Positions 10,775 through 21,589 of a stretch of 64,000 nucleotides of DNA are shown piece by piece. The position numbers were made by a program, and so were the translations under genes. How positions within the stretch are numbered: position 1 is the stretch's first letter; each line of letters starts with the position of its first letter. This stretch comes from Agriotes lineatus (taxonomy: Eukaryota; Arthropoda; Insecta; Coleoptera; Elateridae): positions 62,001 to 126,000 of the forward strand of contig CALNHX010001915.1 of the NCBI GenBank assembly GCA_940337035.1, given 5' to 3'. The notes beneath the pieces are model-generated. The model was not told where the DNA came from, did no database searches, and saw nothing but the letters and a program-made list of their open reading frames with translations.

Positions 10775-11420
10775 TACAGGTTGTCCGAAATCCTTTTTGA
10801 ACATAGGAAATTAATGAGTGCGACAAGGAAAACATAAACAAAATGAGTAGCAGGACAAAGACAGAACGTAATCATGGCTAGCTAAATTTTTAAACTAAAA
10901 TTAAGTCAATGAAACAAACAAACACTTCTGTCAAATATTTTAGCTGTTGTTAAGAGTATAAAGTGAGTTTAAATATACTATTGTTTACTATTCACATGAT
11001 TATTTTAATTATTTAAATAATGAGTGCGACAAGGAAAACATAAACAAAATGAGTAGCAGGACAAAGACAGAACGTAATCATGGCTAACTAAATTTTTTAA
11101 ACTAAAATTAAGTCAATGAAACAAACAAACACTTCTGTCAAATATTTTAGCTGTTGTTAAGAGTATAAAGTGAGGTTTAAATATACTATTGTTTACTATT
11201 CACATAATTATTTTAATTATTTAAAGCTCACTTTATACTCTTGATGACAGATAAAATATTAGACAGAAGTGTTTTTGTTTCATTGACTTAATTTTAGTTT
11301 AAAAATTTAGCTAGCCATGATTACGTTCTATCTTTGTCCTGCTACTCATTTTGTTTATGTCTTCCTTGCCGCACTCATTAATTTCCTATGTTCAAAACGG
11401 ATTTTCGGACAATCTGTATA
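10775..11420. mobile_element. foldback MITE with internal duplication
   Basis: The ends are inverted: TATACAGGTTGTCCGAAATCC at the left and the complement of TATACAGATTGTCCGAAAATC at the right, with TA at both edges. The left arm unit (from 10813, AATGAGTGCGACAAGG...) is repeated in direct orientation from 11019 (period about 206 bp, nearly identical), then again inverted from about 11225 to the right end. The structure is arm, arm copy, inverted arm. TA-flanked ends suggest a Tc1/mariner-mobilised MITE. There is no coding content. Confidence 0.75.
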
Positions 11421-12001
11421 TATATACAAAGGAAACTAAAAAACTATGGAAGCGTTGGAAAACAGAAATAACCAAATAACTATTATTTTACTAGAATATT
11501 AACAACAGAAGTGTCAAAATAATATGTTGAAATAACGTTGGCACGCAATATTTTAGGAGATCAAGAGTGTAATTCAAATCTAATAACCACAACAATACCA
11601 GAAAGACAAAGCTTATGGAGCAAACACACTTTCAGGGTAAACAACGAACGGTTACATAAAATAGTAAAAGGAAAGTCTACAATCCGAGAGACCAAGAAGA
11701 CGGTGAAATAACAGTATAGATATCCATTGAACAATTTTAAGCTTGGGAAAAATTTTTGAAAGATAATAAGATAAAAACATACAATGGAACACATGTTAAA
11801 AGCTTTACAGAAAAAGGGAAATCGACAGTAAATAATAGCAACTATTAAACTAGAATCCGAAGTTTTTGCATCTTCAGTCTCCTGCTATTTACTCTAGCCA
11901 TTGGCGATGCAATAAAAGGGGTTAACAAAAGAAGCAGAAATCTACACTAGGAACTTATGTATGCAAATTAGTTGGTTAGTTGCAAGTATTTTATAATAAT
12001 A
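11421..12001. other. unassigned sequence
   Basis: AT-rich; a lysine-rich broken frame around 11540-11720 does not match a family I know. Confidence 0.4.
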
Positions 12002-13735
12002 CTAGCAAGATACCCGTTCTTCGTACGGGTAACAAAAGTTTATTTTTCTAAATTTCAAATGAATTCTAGGGCGCCCCCCTCCCCCTCACTCAATACGCTA
12101 AACTAACAAACGCTGCAAAACAATATTGTAAGAAAAAAGGAAACAAAATTCTTTCGAAAAAAAATCCTCCACAACTTTTTTTTATGCTTCACATACCCCC
12201 TGGAGATGTGTACGTAATTGTCGTTCACCTTTTATATATTGATAAAACTACAGTTTTAGTATAACAATCAGATAAAATTAAAATATATATGCACAAACTA
12301 AATATTGTATTCATAAATTTTAGCAAGATAAACTTAACACCCTACCCTTTTTCAGTTTTCCCTTTTTACCGCTTCAGGGGTAACATTAAAATCCCTTAAA
12401 CCCCTTTCTAAATATCTTAAGAACACATCTGTACGCCAAACAAACAATGTTCTAACTCAATAAACATAGGAGATACAAAGGGTTCTTTAATTCACCCCGA
12501 ATTCAGATTTGCACCTTTAGGGGGTTGATTTTGGGAAAATCCTGAAACGTGTTTTTAGACATTCGTATTGGATACCTATGCATGCAAAAAACCAAGTCGA
12601 TATCTTATCAGGTTAAGAGATATTGAGGAATTCGTGAAAACACACTTTACCGTTTTTCACCCCCTTAAGGGGTAACATTTTAAAATCCCTTAAACCACTT
12701 TCTAAATATTTTAAGAATCCATTTATATGCCAAAAAAATGCTCTAGCAGGTCTAGCTCAATAAACATAGGAGATACGAAGGGTTCTTTAATTCACCCCGA
12801 ATACAGATTTGCATTTTTAGGGGTTGATTATGGCAAAATCCTGAAATGCGTTTTTAGACACTTGTATTGGATACCTATGCAAGCAAACACCAAGTCGATA
12901 CCTTATCGGGTCTAAGAGATATTGAGGAATAGTGAAAATACACTTTACCCCTTTTCACCCCCTTAGGGGTAAAATTGTAAAATCCCTTAAATCACTTTTT
13001 AAATATTTTAAGAATACATCCATATGCCAAAAAAAGGAATGTTCGAGCTCAATAAACGTAGGAGTTGCAAAGGGTTCTTTAATTCACCCCGAATCCAGAT
13101 TTGCACCTTTAGGGGTCGATTAGGGGAAAATCCTGAAATGTGTTTTTAGATACTTCTATTGGACACCTATGCAAGCAAACACCAAGTCGCTATCTTATCG
13201 GGTCTAAGAGATATTTAGAAATTCGTGTAAACACAGTTTACCCCTTTTCACCCCTTTAGGGTTAAAAAATTTTCAAATTCCCTTAAACCGCTTTCTAAAT
13301 ATTTCAAAATACATTTATATGCCAAAAAAGAATGTTTTAACTCAATAAACATAGGAGATACGAAGGGTTCTTTAATTCACCCCCAATCCAGATTTGCACT
13401 TTTAGGGGTTGATTAGGGCAAATTCCTAAAATACGTTTCTAGGTATTTGCATTGATAATCTTTGCAAGAGAACACCAAATTGATATCTTATCGGGTGTAA
13501 GAGATATTCAGAAATTCGTGTAAACACAGTTTACCCCTTTTCACCCCTTTAGGATTAAAAATTTTCAAATTCCCTTAAACCGCTTTCTAAATATTTCAAA
13601 AATAGCATTTATATGCCACAAAAGAATGTTTTAACTCTATAAACATAGGAGATACGAAGCGTTCTTTAATTCACCCCCAATCCAGATTTGCACTTTTAGG
13701 GGTTGATTAGGGCAAAATCCTAAAATACGTTTCTA

Positions 13736-15003
13736 TACTCTGTTTTTTTGCTTTATGATTCAGAGCAGGCTTTGCATTTATATTATTTTAGCAGTGTACA
13801 ACAGTTTAGTTACAAAATATACCTAACGTCAAAATCAAAGTCACCGGAATTGTCAAGTTGACACTTCGGCAAAGCGTAAATTAAATGCCACAGTAAAGCA
13901 GGATTAATAGTAAAACATTGTACTAATGTAAAAGATATCAACGGTAAATTAACAAAAGGAAGGGTTGGTGAAATATTTGATGTAAGTAGTGTTGAGATTT
14001 ACACAGATATGAATTTTCTAACAATTTTTTATAAGGCAATTTTTTATAAGGCTAGATTCCGAATGCAACTGTGTTTAATGTTCTAAATGAAGCAAAATCA
14101 CAACTCCAGCAACAACCGAATGAAGATATAAATAAAGAAAAGGAATTTCTAACTTTGGGGAATATAGTTTGAAGCGGGATGTTAAGAAGAAAAGTTGGGA
14201 TAAAAAATTTTTTAGTTTGAATAATTTATTAAGATGTGCAAGAGAAGAACTAAAATATATTGGGTGCCGTTCAAAATTACACTACAGATTAAGAAAAATG
14301 AGATATAAGTGCAACATTGTGAATGGAAGAAAACTGGGCCAAAATTCAATATCGTTGACCACTTTTCCAGCATGTGTAGAGTATCCATACAAAGGTACGG
14401 ATTTAGGTTAGCTGCAGTTTGAGATTTGTATGTATTTAGTACCCACCTATATTACTAGCTCCAGCAACGGTAGTTACGTTTTAGAACTGATTTTACAAAG
14501 CGAACTGCGTCAACAATTTCAAGGTGGTCAACGATATTGCATTTTTCCCGAAAACTGTTGTGTGAGAAGAGTCACGTCATTTCTACCAAAGTGCTTTCTT
14601 TTATCTCTTTATTTTGAAATGCCTGTTATATGTTTAGCATAAATAATAACTTTACAGCACAGATCTGTAAACAAAAATCATTAATAAGTAGTTACTAATA
14701 ATATATTTTTACATTAGTACCTATAAAATAAATTGATGTGTAGAAATGTTATTATGTCACTGTACTGTTAGATAACAATCATGTTTAAATAAACATTTTT
14801 AAAATAAAGCAATCCATATTTAATGTCGATGGTTCAGTAAATTTAGATCTTGTTAAGTATAATACTGCTTATAAGTTAACACATTGACGGTTATAACAGA
14901 TTTTTGACATTAACAGTGTTTTTTCTTTGCAACCAACTATCTACACTGTTACAAAAATGCAAATGCAAAGCCTGCTCTGAATCATAAAGCAAAAAACAGA
15001 CTA
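13736..15003 (+). mobile_element. TA-inserting DNA transposon inside the array
   Basis: It interrupts the repeat phrase CGTTTCTA/GGTATTTGCATTG, with TA on both sides (13734-13735 and 15004-15005). The termini are about 45-bp inverted repeats: TACTCTGTTTTTTTGC at the left and TAGTCTGTTTTTTGC as complement at the right, both continuing TTTATGATTCAGAGCAGG and CTTTGCATTT. TA duplication plus a DDE-like remnant points to the IS630/Tc1/mariner superfamily in the broad sense. The empty site is preserved in sister units of the array, which makes the boundary firm. Confidence 0.85.
13860..14450 (+). pseudogene. degenerate transposase of the TA element
   Basis: Broken plus-strand frames. One reads GLIVKHCTNVKDINGKLTKG then RVGEIFDVSS, resembling the helix-turn-helix start of Tc1/IS630-like proteins. 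Another (within 14169-14411) reads NNLLRCAREELKYIGCRSKL then HYRLRKMRYKCNIVNGRKLG, matching the segment where this insect family has EEIGYKGSRSTLHKILRKIG-like sequence. No catalytic DDE residues can be identified. The same general family is present with an intron at 55806-56169. Assignment is by recall of the family pattern, without a search. Confidence 0.5.
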
Positions 15004-16122
15004 TAGGTATTTGCATTGATAATCTTGCAAGCAAACACCAAATTGATATCTTATCGGGTGTAAGAGATATTGAAGAATTCGTGTAAACACAGTTTACCCC
15101 TTTTGGGTTAAAAATTTTCAAATTCCCTTAAACCGCTTTCTAAATATTTCAAAAATATTTATATGCCAAAAAAGAATGTTTTAACTCAATAAACATAGGA
15201 GATTCGAAGGGTTCTTTAATTCACCCCAATCCAGATTTGCACTTTTAGGGGTTGATTAGGGCAAAATCCTAAATACGTTTCTAGGTATTTGCATTAATAA
15301 TCTTTGCAAGCGAACACCAAATTGATATTTTATCGGGTGTAAGAGATATTGAAGAATTCGTGTAAACACAGTTTACCCCTTTTCACCCCTTTAGGGTTAA
15401 AAATTTCAAATTTCCTTAAACCGCTTTCTAAATATTTCAAAAATACATTTATATGCCAAAAAAGAATGTTTTAACTCAATAAACATAGGAGATTCGAAGG
15501 GTTCTTTAATTCACCCCCAATCCAGATTTGCAACTTTAGGGGTTGATTAGGGCAAAATCCTAAAACACGTTTCTAGGTATTTGCATTGACAATCTTTGCA
15601 AGCGAACACCAAATTGATATCTTATCGGGTGTAAGAGATATTGAAGAATTCGTGTAAACGCAGTTTGCCCCTTTTCACCCCTTTAGGGTTAAAAAATTTC
15701 AAATTTCCTTAAACCGCTTTCTAAATATTTCAAAAATACATTTATATGCCAAAAAGAATGTTTTAACTCAATAAACATAGGAGATTCGAAGGGTTCTTTA
15801 ATTCACCCCCAATCCAGATTTGCACCTTTAGGGGTTGATTAGGGCAAAATCCTAAAACACGTTTCTAGGTATTTGCATTGATAATCTTTGCAAGCAAACA
15901 CCAAATTGATATCTTATCGGGTGTATGAGATATTGAAGAATTCGTGAAAACACATTTTACCCCTTTTCACCTCCTTAGGGGTCGAATTTCAAAAAATCCC
16001 TTCTTAGCACTACCTTACATAACAAATTGAACCTTCCACCCAAATTTCAAGTTTTTAGCGCCAGTGGTTTCGGCTCTGCGTTGATTAGTCAGGGTTGTGA
16101 CTTTCCTTTATATATGTATAGA

Positions 16123-16559
16123 TTTATTCGAAAATGGAACACATGAATATACAATAATAATAAAGAAGAACCTTACCTATACATACATATAAAAAAGCTA
16201 TTTATCAAAAATAATATAAACAAAGTATCATTTAGGAATAACAGGATTAGACCACTTAGACCGTTAAAGGTCGCGTGTGGTATTGCGCTGTATAATCATA
16301 ATTATTCTAATTGTCCGTTTATTTAAAGCAAAAACGATAAATGATATGTAACATATTAATTAACAAATTAACTTTAAAACAAAAACTATTTATGCGAATC
16401 AATTATTAAATAAAAGAAGATCCAATACGGCTACTTATTTAAAAGAAACAGTATTTACTGCTGCTATTAATTACAGCTGTCATTTCTTTGCGCTAGCATG
16501 AAAAAAGTTATGTTTTCAGCACTGAAATATTTAAGTAATTTATTACCTTATCACTAATA
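16123..16559. other. unassigned AT-rich stretch
   Basis: No coding or repeat structure recognised. Confidence 0.4.
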
Positions 16560-16775
16560 AACCAACAAAGTACCTATAATATAATTAAACAATATGTCAC
16601 ATTTCTAGGCATTTTAGTCTTTCTTAATTTATAGCTATCTTATACAACACTACGCTCTGAGGTATTGTGGCTGTATATCCTCAATTTTAAAGGTTTTTCA
16701 AAATTTTTGGCTAAGGGCTCATCTTCTCTGCTGTTTGCCAATTGGTGCTGATGTAGAAAGGTTGTTGGTTAGTAT
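16560..16775 (+). repeat. copy of the 5' segment of the CR1-type LINE
   Basis: Shares TTATACAACACT, GCTC(T/C)GAGGTA(T/C)TGT, TCATCTTCTCTGCTGTTTGCC-like and GTGCTG(A/G)(T)G...AGAAAGGTT phrases with 19320-19460, in the same orientation. That second copy leads into an ORF1p-like frame, so this is probably a severely 3'-truncated or decayed relative. Confidence 0.5.
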
Positions 16776-16850
16776 GTGAAATATATGTTTGGAGCAACTT
16801 TTCCTTTAATTTCGGATCATCGTCTTGCACTCACTTTGAGAAATCAATTT

Positions 16851-17377
16851 CAGGGCCGGCGGTTGACGTGGGTAGTACTACCCACTCGAAAATATTCGTG
16901 TGGGTAATTACCCACTCGAAACTTTCGAACAAAACCTAAAATTTGAAATCGGGAGTGGGTCCTTTTTCAGGGAAAATGAACATTATATGAAAAACATTCC
17001 TGAATTCGTGTGTTTTCTGAGATTAATAATAACAGTATCGAGAACTTCTTGTTCTAATGAAAGACGTTTTTCCGTTTTGCGTCGAATAAACAATTATTTA
17101 AGATCGGCTATGGCACAGAATCGGCTAAACCACGTTGCTATTTTGCATTCCTACGAAAACGAACGTCTTGTTTCGCCCTACAAAAATGATTTATTTGTAT
17201 CTTTAAACGAAAGCAAATAAACTGAACTTTGTGACATCTCAAAGTATAAATTTATAAATTTTTGATAATAACCCTGTATCCCCCATCTCTTCAGTGAGTG
17301 TATTGTGAAAAATCACTTGGAACTCCCCCCCCCCCACCTTACTACCCACTCGGGCTAAAAGTGTGAGTCCGGCCCTG
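16851..17377 (+). mobile_element. short non-autonomous hAT element
   Basis: Exact 8-bp target duplication ATCAATTT at 16843-16850 and 17378-17385. The ends are CAGGGCCGGC at the left and, as complement, CAGGGCCGGA at the right. The subterminal motif ACCCACTCG occurs at about 16880, 16911 and 17344, a likely transposase-binding repeat. At 527 bp it keeps only the C-terminal piece of the transposase, so it needs a partner in trans. Confidence 0.9.
16900..17220 (+). pseudogene. hAT transposase C-terminal dimerisation fragment
   Basis: A 106-codon open frame. Residues about 35-90 read VCFLRLIITVSRTSCSNERR then FSVLRRINNYLRSAMAQNRL and NHVAILHSYENE, the hATC dimerisation signature (family pattern LRLLLT.P.TS..SERSFS.L+RIK.YLRS.M...RL..LALL). 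The frame is open, but it lacks the DDE core and BED finger and so cannot catalyse transposition. The ATG sits in terminal-repeat-derived sequence and is fortuitous. The family resembles the ZMYM1-like/DUF4371 hAT proteins common in insects and differs from the one at 8058. Confidence 0.85.
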
Positions 17378-17385
17378 ATCAATTT

Positions 17386-19245
17386 TGTACTATGGCTTGG
17401 GTTATGGAAACTGGATAATGTTTCTAAGAAAATACTTATTTCCTTCTCGCTTTGGGCGATTTTTGTATTTGGATTTCGTTCCTTCAAAAGAACTTATGGC
17501 AGTCCATTGTTGAGGTTTCATCACCGAGATACATTACCCACAGCCGAGGATGTAATATGAAATAGCCGCATACCACCTCCACCTGTCGACAACCCCTTCT
17601 GGTTCTCTGCAGGGATGTCAATATAATTCTGCTTCTGGTTAGTTTCTGAGACGCATACGTTGTGGTTTGTGAAGATCAGTAACAGAAGGTCTTTGTATGT
17701 CCTATTTCCCCTGCGTTATAAGAATTGGACTCTCACATAACCTGTCAAATTAAATTATTTGGGATTTGGCTGTTGTCCCTCCAGTGCCAGATTTGCTTCA
17801 TTCTTAAATAAATATAGTGTATCATGGTAGCTCACCGATATAGGGCAATTACCGTGAATCATATAGATTACTGTTTACAGAGTTGAACAATGTGTCATCC
17901 AACATCTGTTTTTGGAACGCTTTTGGATGAGATGCGCCTCACGTATCATTACCGTGGCTTTATTCCATTTAAATACCTAAGTGGATTGTTTTTGCAAACC
18001 GCTCCTGCAAGGTTTCACTTATTTTTTGAAATTTAAGGTTTTGGGTTTTACTTCGAGTTTGTAACCGGTTATCTGAGTTAATTTAAGCTTAATTACTTCC
18101 CAATTTGCAAGGTAATGCGTAAATAATTCTCCTTGGTCCTTTGATTACTGTTTTGAATATTAAGCATATTCCGGGTTTTGCTTGAGGAGCATAATCTCAA
18201 TCTTGAATTTATGCGTTTTGGGTCGAATTCAATCCGAACCCAAACTTTAACCTTTAGCAGATAGCGCCATCTTTTATGCGTTTTTACCTGCTAGTTGATA
18301 ATATTGTAACCTCATTATGGAGTACCGAGTAACATTGCAGTAATCCAAATCGCTAATGCTATCATCAAATTATACCATCTTTGAAGTCACGGTAATTGAG
18401 ATCTCAACTGCGTACTTTGTCCCCACTCTCAACACTTGTATAACAGTTATTTAAAAATGTGTATTAAAGAATACTACCATAATCAGTGCATTTAAGAAAA
18501 TTGGGGATCTAGATTGGTGCACACCAATAGCAGTTAAGAAAAATATTGTAGAAGATATAAACATTACGACACATAGAAAAGGAGCAAGAATTTTCTAGAG
18601 GTTTCAGAAGCTACTAGAACTCCAGATCCACTTTAGTCTTTTCGAATAAATACTCCTCCTCTTCAACGTAACCTAGGAGGAGCTCCAATCACTTCACCAA
18701 GTCGAATGGCTACTGGAAACAACTGGGACATAAGAATACAGGCAGGAAATTAAAAAGTTTCAAATAAAATTTAAAAAGCTTTTTTAGGAGAGGCAATAAG
18801 TACTAAAACTATTTAAATAATACAGAAAATAATTTTTAAAATGAGCAGTTTGCTGAAAATTGTCAAGATGAATAAGATACACAAGAATCCTTACATTCTC
18901 ACGAAAAATTTACAAATATCATGTTGAAAAATTACCTACTAAAATTAGACTACTAGCTCACAAATTTAGACTTTGTATAACAAAATATTTTGCGATTGTT
19001 GAGAATGCTCGAATGTACCGGAAAATACGAAAAGCAAAAGCGATATTTAAATACTTGACTTAATAATTTTTATAAAAATGTCTTTCTGCTCATCCAAACT
19101 TTAGAATAGGTTACGCAGGTTTTTGTAAATTTTCTTCATTCTGGAATTTAATTCCTAATGCAAAATACAGGAAACCATGCGTGTGTTTTGTGCATCATTA
19201 CGTGTTAAGTGTTTTATAGAAATCTAAGTAATTAATCACCCTCTC
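17386..19245. other. unassigned sequence
   Basis: No gene recognised. Some purine-rich sequence around 18480-18800 gives lysine-rich broken frames without family resemblance. Confidence 0.4.
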
Positions 19246-19499
19246 CTTAATAAATCAAGATATTACCAACAATATATAACATATTTTTATGCATATAATT
19301 CCTAATTAGTTTAAAATTTATTTTATACAACACTTCAAGCTCCGAGGTACTGTTGTTGCTATTCTGAATTTCCAATTTTTTTCTTTTAGCATGCTGCTTA
19401 TCTTCTCCGCCATTTTGCCATTTTGTGTTGGAGCAGGAAAGATTGCTATGTGAAAAGGTACTCAAATCACCTACGTTTCTTACCACTCTAGTAGACAAA

Positions 19500-19915
19500 A
19501 TCCATAAAGACGTCAACGATCACTTTAAACAGCAAATCCAAGCATATTCCGAAAAGGTTAAAACTGAAGCTATCTTTCGCGTGACGAAATAGAGCAATAT
19601 TCGCGAAGGAATCACCTTGGATTTTTCAGAGACTAAGGACGAGAACACATGATGTCGTGGCCAAATTAAGCAAATAGAAATTCGGTTTGGAAATGTGTCA
19701 ATTCATGATCGACTATAGCCATCGCCTTCCTCGGTAAAGAAGCTGGTACTCGGCCAATAATTGCAAAATTTGTAAGAAGAACTACTAAGCAGCTTATATT
19801 CCATAACAAGAAGCTTTTAAAAAGCACTAAAATTGTAATTAAGGCAGACCTAACTAAAAGACGGACACAAATTCTCAAAGAAGCAGACAAGAAGTTTGAG
19901 AGTACAAATCTCTAG
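19500..19915 (+). pseudogene. LINE ORF1p-like remnant (RRM type)
   Basis: Frames read VDKIHKDVNDHFKQQIQAYS, IEQYSRRNHLG, then GKEAGTRPIIAKFVRRTTKQ and LIFHNKKLLKSTKIVIKADL with TKRRTQILKEADKKF. RPIIVKF..R..K..I...++ followed by DLT..R..LL+.A is the pattern of L1/CR1-type ORF1 RNA-binding proteins, which coat the element RNA. Stops after VTK and in the middle show decay. The region before 19500 shares similarity with 16560-16775 and may be the 5' leader. Confidence 0.65.
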
Positions 19916-20125
19916 ACATGAGAACGAAAAATACTCGGAAAGCATGAAAAGGGCTTAATACAAATTACGAAGTTTGAATATCTCTCACAATATTAGTATG
20001 TTTACTACAGCAAACCAGTGATTTTACCTGTTGCGAGCTACTCCCTGAAGAAAGCAAGGTGCGCTTCACTATAATGCCAGCAGCAGTGGTACCTAAGTGA
20101 TACTGAGAGCACTGATACCAAATAA

Positions 20126-20995
20126 TCTGTTATATTTTATATATATAAAGAAAAGTCCTGACTCACTCACTGACGCATCAACGCCCATCCAAAACCCTTG
20201 GAACCTTGGAAAAGCTGAAATTTTGCACAGAGGTTACCTTTATGATGTATACAAGGACTAAGAAAGGATATTTCGAAATTCCAATTTTGTATGGAAAAAT
20301 AATATTAAATAGACATTTCGACTTGAAACTTCGTATGAGTACTCCTAAAAACAAACAAGGGTTGCCCCTTATCTTAGATGAGCATTAAAAAGTTCGAAAA
20401 CTATCTCTGAAGTAATATAAACTGCTCAAGTACAGGTCTAAAGAGTAGCTTCAGCACTGCGAAAACATTAAGTATATGTAGCCCTTGACCATAGCTTTCG
20501 ATTGATACCCCATATGACCCATGTTGCCATTGAAAAATAAAGTGACCTTTGACATAGGTCGCCAACGGTTGACCTTGCGCCAAAACCAAATAGCGCATGA
20601 AGGTGCTCGGGACCTTAGCAACAACTTTGCCCCCTTTAAAAATTTCGATATCTGTAGCCGTTCGAAAGTTACAGGCGATCCAGACAGACAGACGGACGGA
20701 CGGACGGACAAAATGTTCGCATAAGTACGCTGAAGCTACTAATAAGCAAACACGTGGTACCTATTTCGTGATTTTCCGAAAATAAATCCCTTAGGGGATG
20801 AAATGGGGTATAGCAGCCTAAAAATCTATATGGGTGTCGTTATTGAGGTTTTTTTGGGACGTTGTTTGCGAAAACTGCATTTATTTTTAAGTCCAAGACG
20901 GTGGACATGACATACACTTAAAACCCTATAGTGGTGAAACGGGGTTTTAGAGACAAATTATTTTTGGTGAAAACAACGTTTGCCAGGTCAACTAG
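20126..20995 (+). mobile_element. non-autonomous Helitron, copy 2
   Basis: Begins TC with TATATAAAGAAAAGTCCTGAC and ATCAACGCCCA close behind, and ends GTTTGCCAGGTCAACTAG followed by TA. A closely related element lies at 43952-44410, sharing the opening CACTGACxCATCAACGCCCA, the TTTTGCACAGA...TTATGATGTA phrase, the CTAAAAATCGATATGGGTGT phrase and the 3' end. No coding capacity. The exact 5' base is uncertain because the edge is AT-rich. Confidence 0.7.
20681..20709. repeat. (CAGA)n/(CGGA)n microsatellite
   Basis: CAGACAGACAGA passing into GACGGACGGACGGAC inside the Helitron. An internal microsatellite is common in DINE-1/Helentron-like elements. It creates the artefactual frames seen on both strands here. 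Confidence 0.9.
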
Positions 20996-21149
20996 TATTT
21001 TATATTACGGATATCTCAATTAGTTGTTATTTTGATTATGTATTAACTAACAAAATGAGTTCTCTATTTCTTACTTGATTTATTATGGTTATTCTTATTA
21101 TATTGTACATAGATTTTATAATTTTTCAGTATCTACTCTTTTTTATACA

Positions 21150-21452
21150 GCAGTATCCAAATTATTGAGAGCAGAACACATTCAATCGCTAATTCCAAAA
21201 CTTTCTGATGTCATACGTTATTTTATTAGATTGAAACTATGACATATTAGCTTTATCTGAAAGTTGGTTAACGCAACGGATGATTCGCTGAAAATTGATG
21301 ATTATCAACCCGTTCGTAATGATCAGGATGAGCGTGATGGTGGTGTTTGCTTTTATGTACGCTCATGTTTTAAATACAAAATTCTGAAAACCAATGACAC
21401 TATTGAACAACTTTGGATTCGTTTAAAATTGTTGAATACTACCCACCATTAA
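21150..21452 (+). pseudogene. CR1-type LINE endonuclease fragment
   Basis: Reads KLLRAEHIQSLIPKLSDVIR then (after a stop) DILALSESWLT in another frame, then DDSLKIDDYQPVRNDQDERD, GGVCFYVRSCFKYKILKTND and TIEQLWIRLKL. ALSE(S/T)WLT supplies the metal-binding Glu, and GGVxFYVR plus IEQLWI is the usual order in CR1/L2-type apurinic-like endonucleases. The later catalytic motifs (GDFN, SDH) are absent or too decayed. Several frame changes. Confidence 0.75.
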
Positions 21453-21589
21453 CTATAAATTGTTCTAATAATTATGACTGTTTATTTTAAAAATATGATT
21501 AATTCTGTGAATATCCAGCAACTTATTAGTGAAGCCATCCGTGTAACTATCAGTCACACTCCTGGATGTAATTCTAACTTAAAAAATTG

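Larger units (their letters stand above)
12366..15995 (-). repeat. about 290-bp tandem array, eight units
   Basis: The phrase AATAAACATAGGAGAT followed by GGGTTCTTTAATTCACCCC recurs at about 12459, 12759, 13051, 13343, 13637, 15188, 15479 and 15770, a spacing of 290-300 bp. Each unit holds two short CCCCTTT(T)CACCCCTTTAGGGGT-like blocks and TTATCGGGT(C/G)TAAGAGATATT. Subtracting the inserted 1268-bp transposon, the fifth to sixth spacing is also about 283 bp, so the array was continuous before the insertion. Left units are more diverged from the right ones than the right ones are among themselves. Confidence 0.9.
12002..16122 (-). mobile_element. Helitron/Helentron-like element with tandem array
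   Basis: Read on the minus strand, the 5' end begins TCTATACATATATAAAG then GAAAGTC, with ATCAACGC shortly after. The 3' end is a 7-bp hairpin (TACCCGT...ACGGGTA, 12011-12031) followed by TCTTG and CTAG, with T next in the flank. A TC start, CTAG end, subterminal hairpin and insertion between A and T without target duplication are Helitron hallmarks. The 5' motif is shared with the elements at 20126 and 43952. The interior is eight or so 290-bp tandem units and no Rep/helicase, so it is non-autonomous. The 13736-15003 transposon is a later insertion. Confidence 0.7.

Noticed and set aside
12366..15995. CRISPR-like array
   Set aside because: Units are about 290 bp and similar over their whole length with no spacers, and the context is eukaryotic transposon DNA.
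20451..20785. Open frames over the Helitron microsatellite, both strands
   Set aside because: Created by the CAGA/CGGA repeat; they have no conserved domain and lie in a non-coding Helitron.
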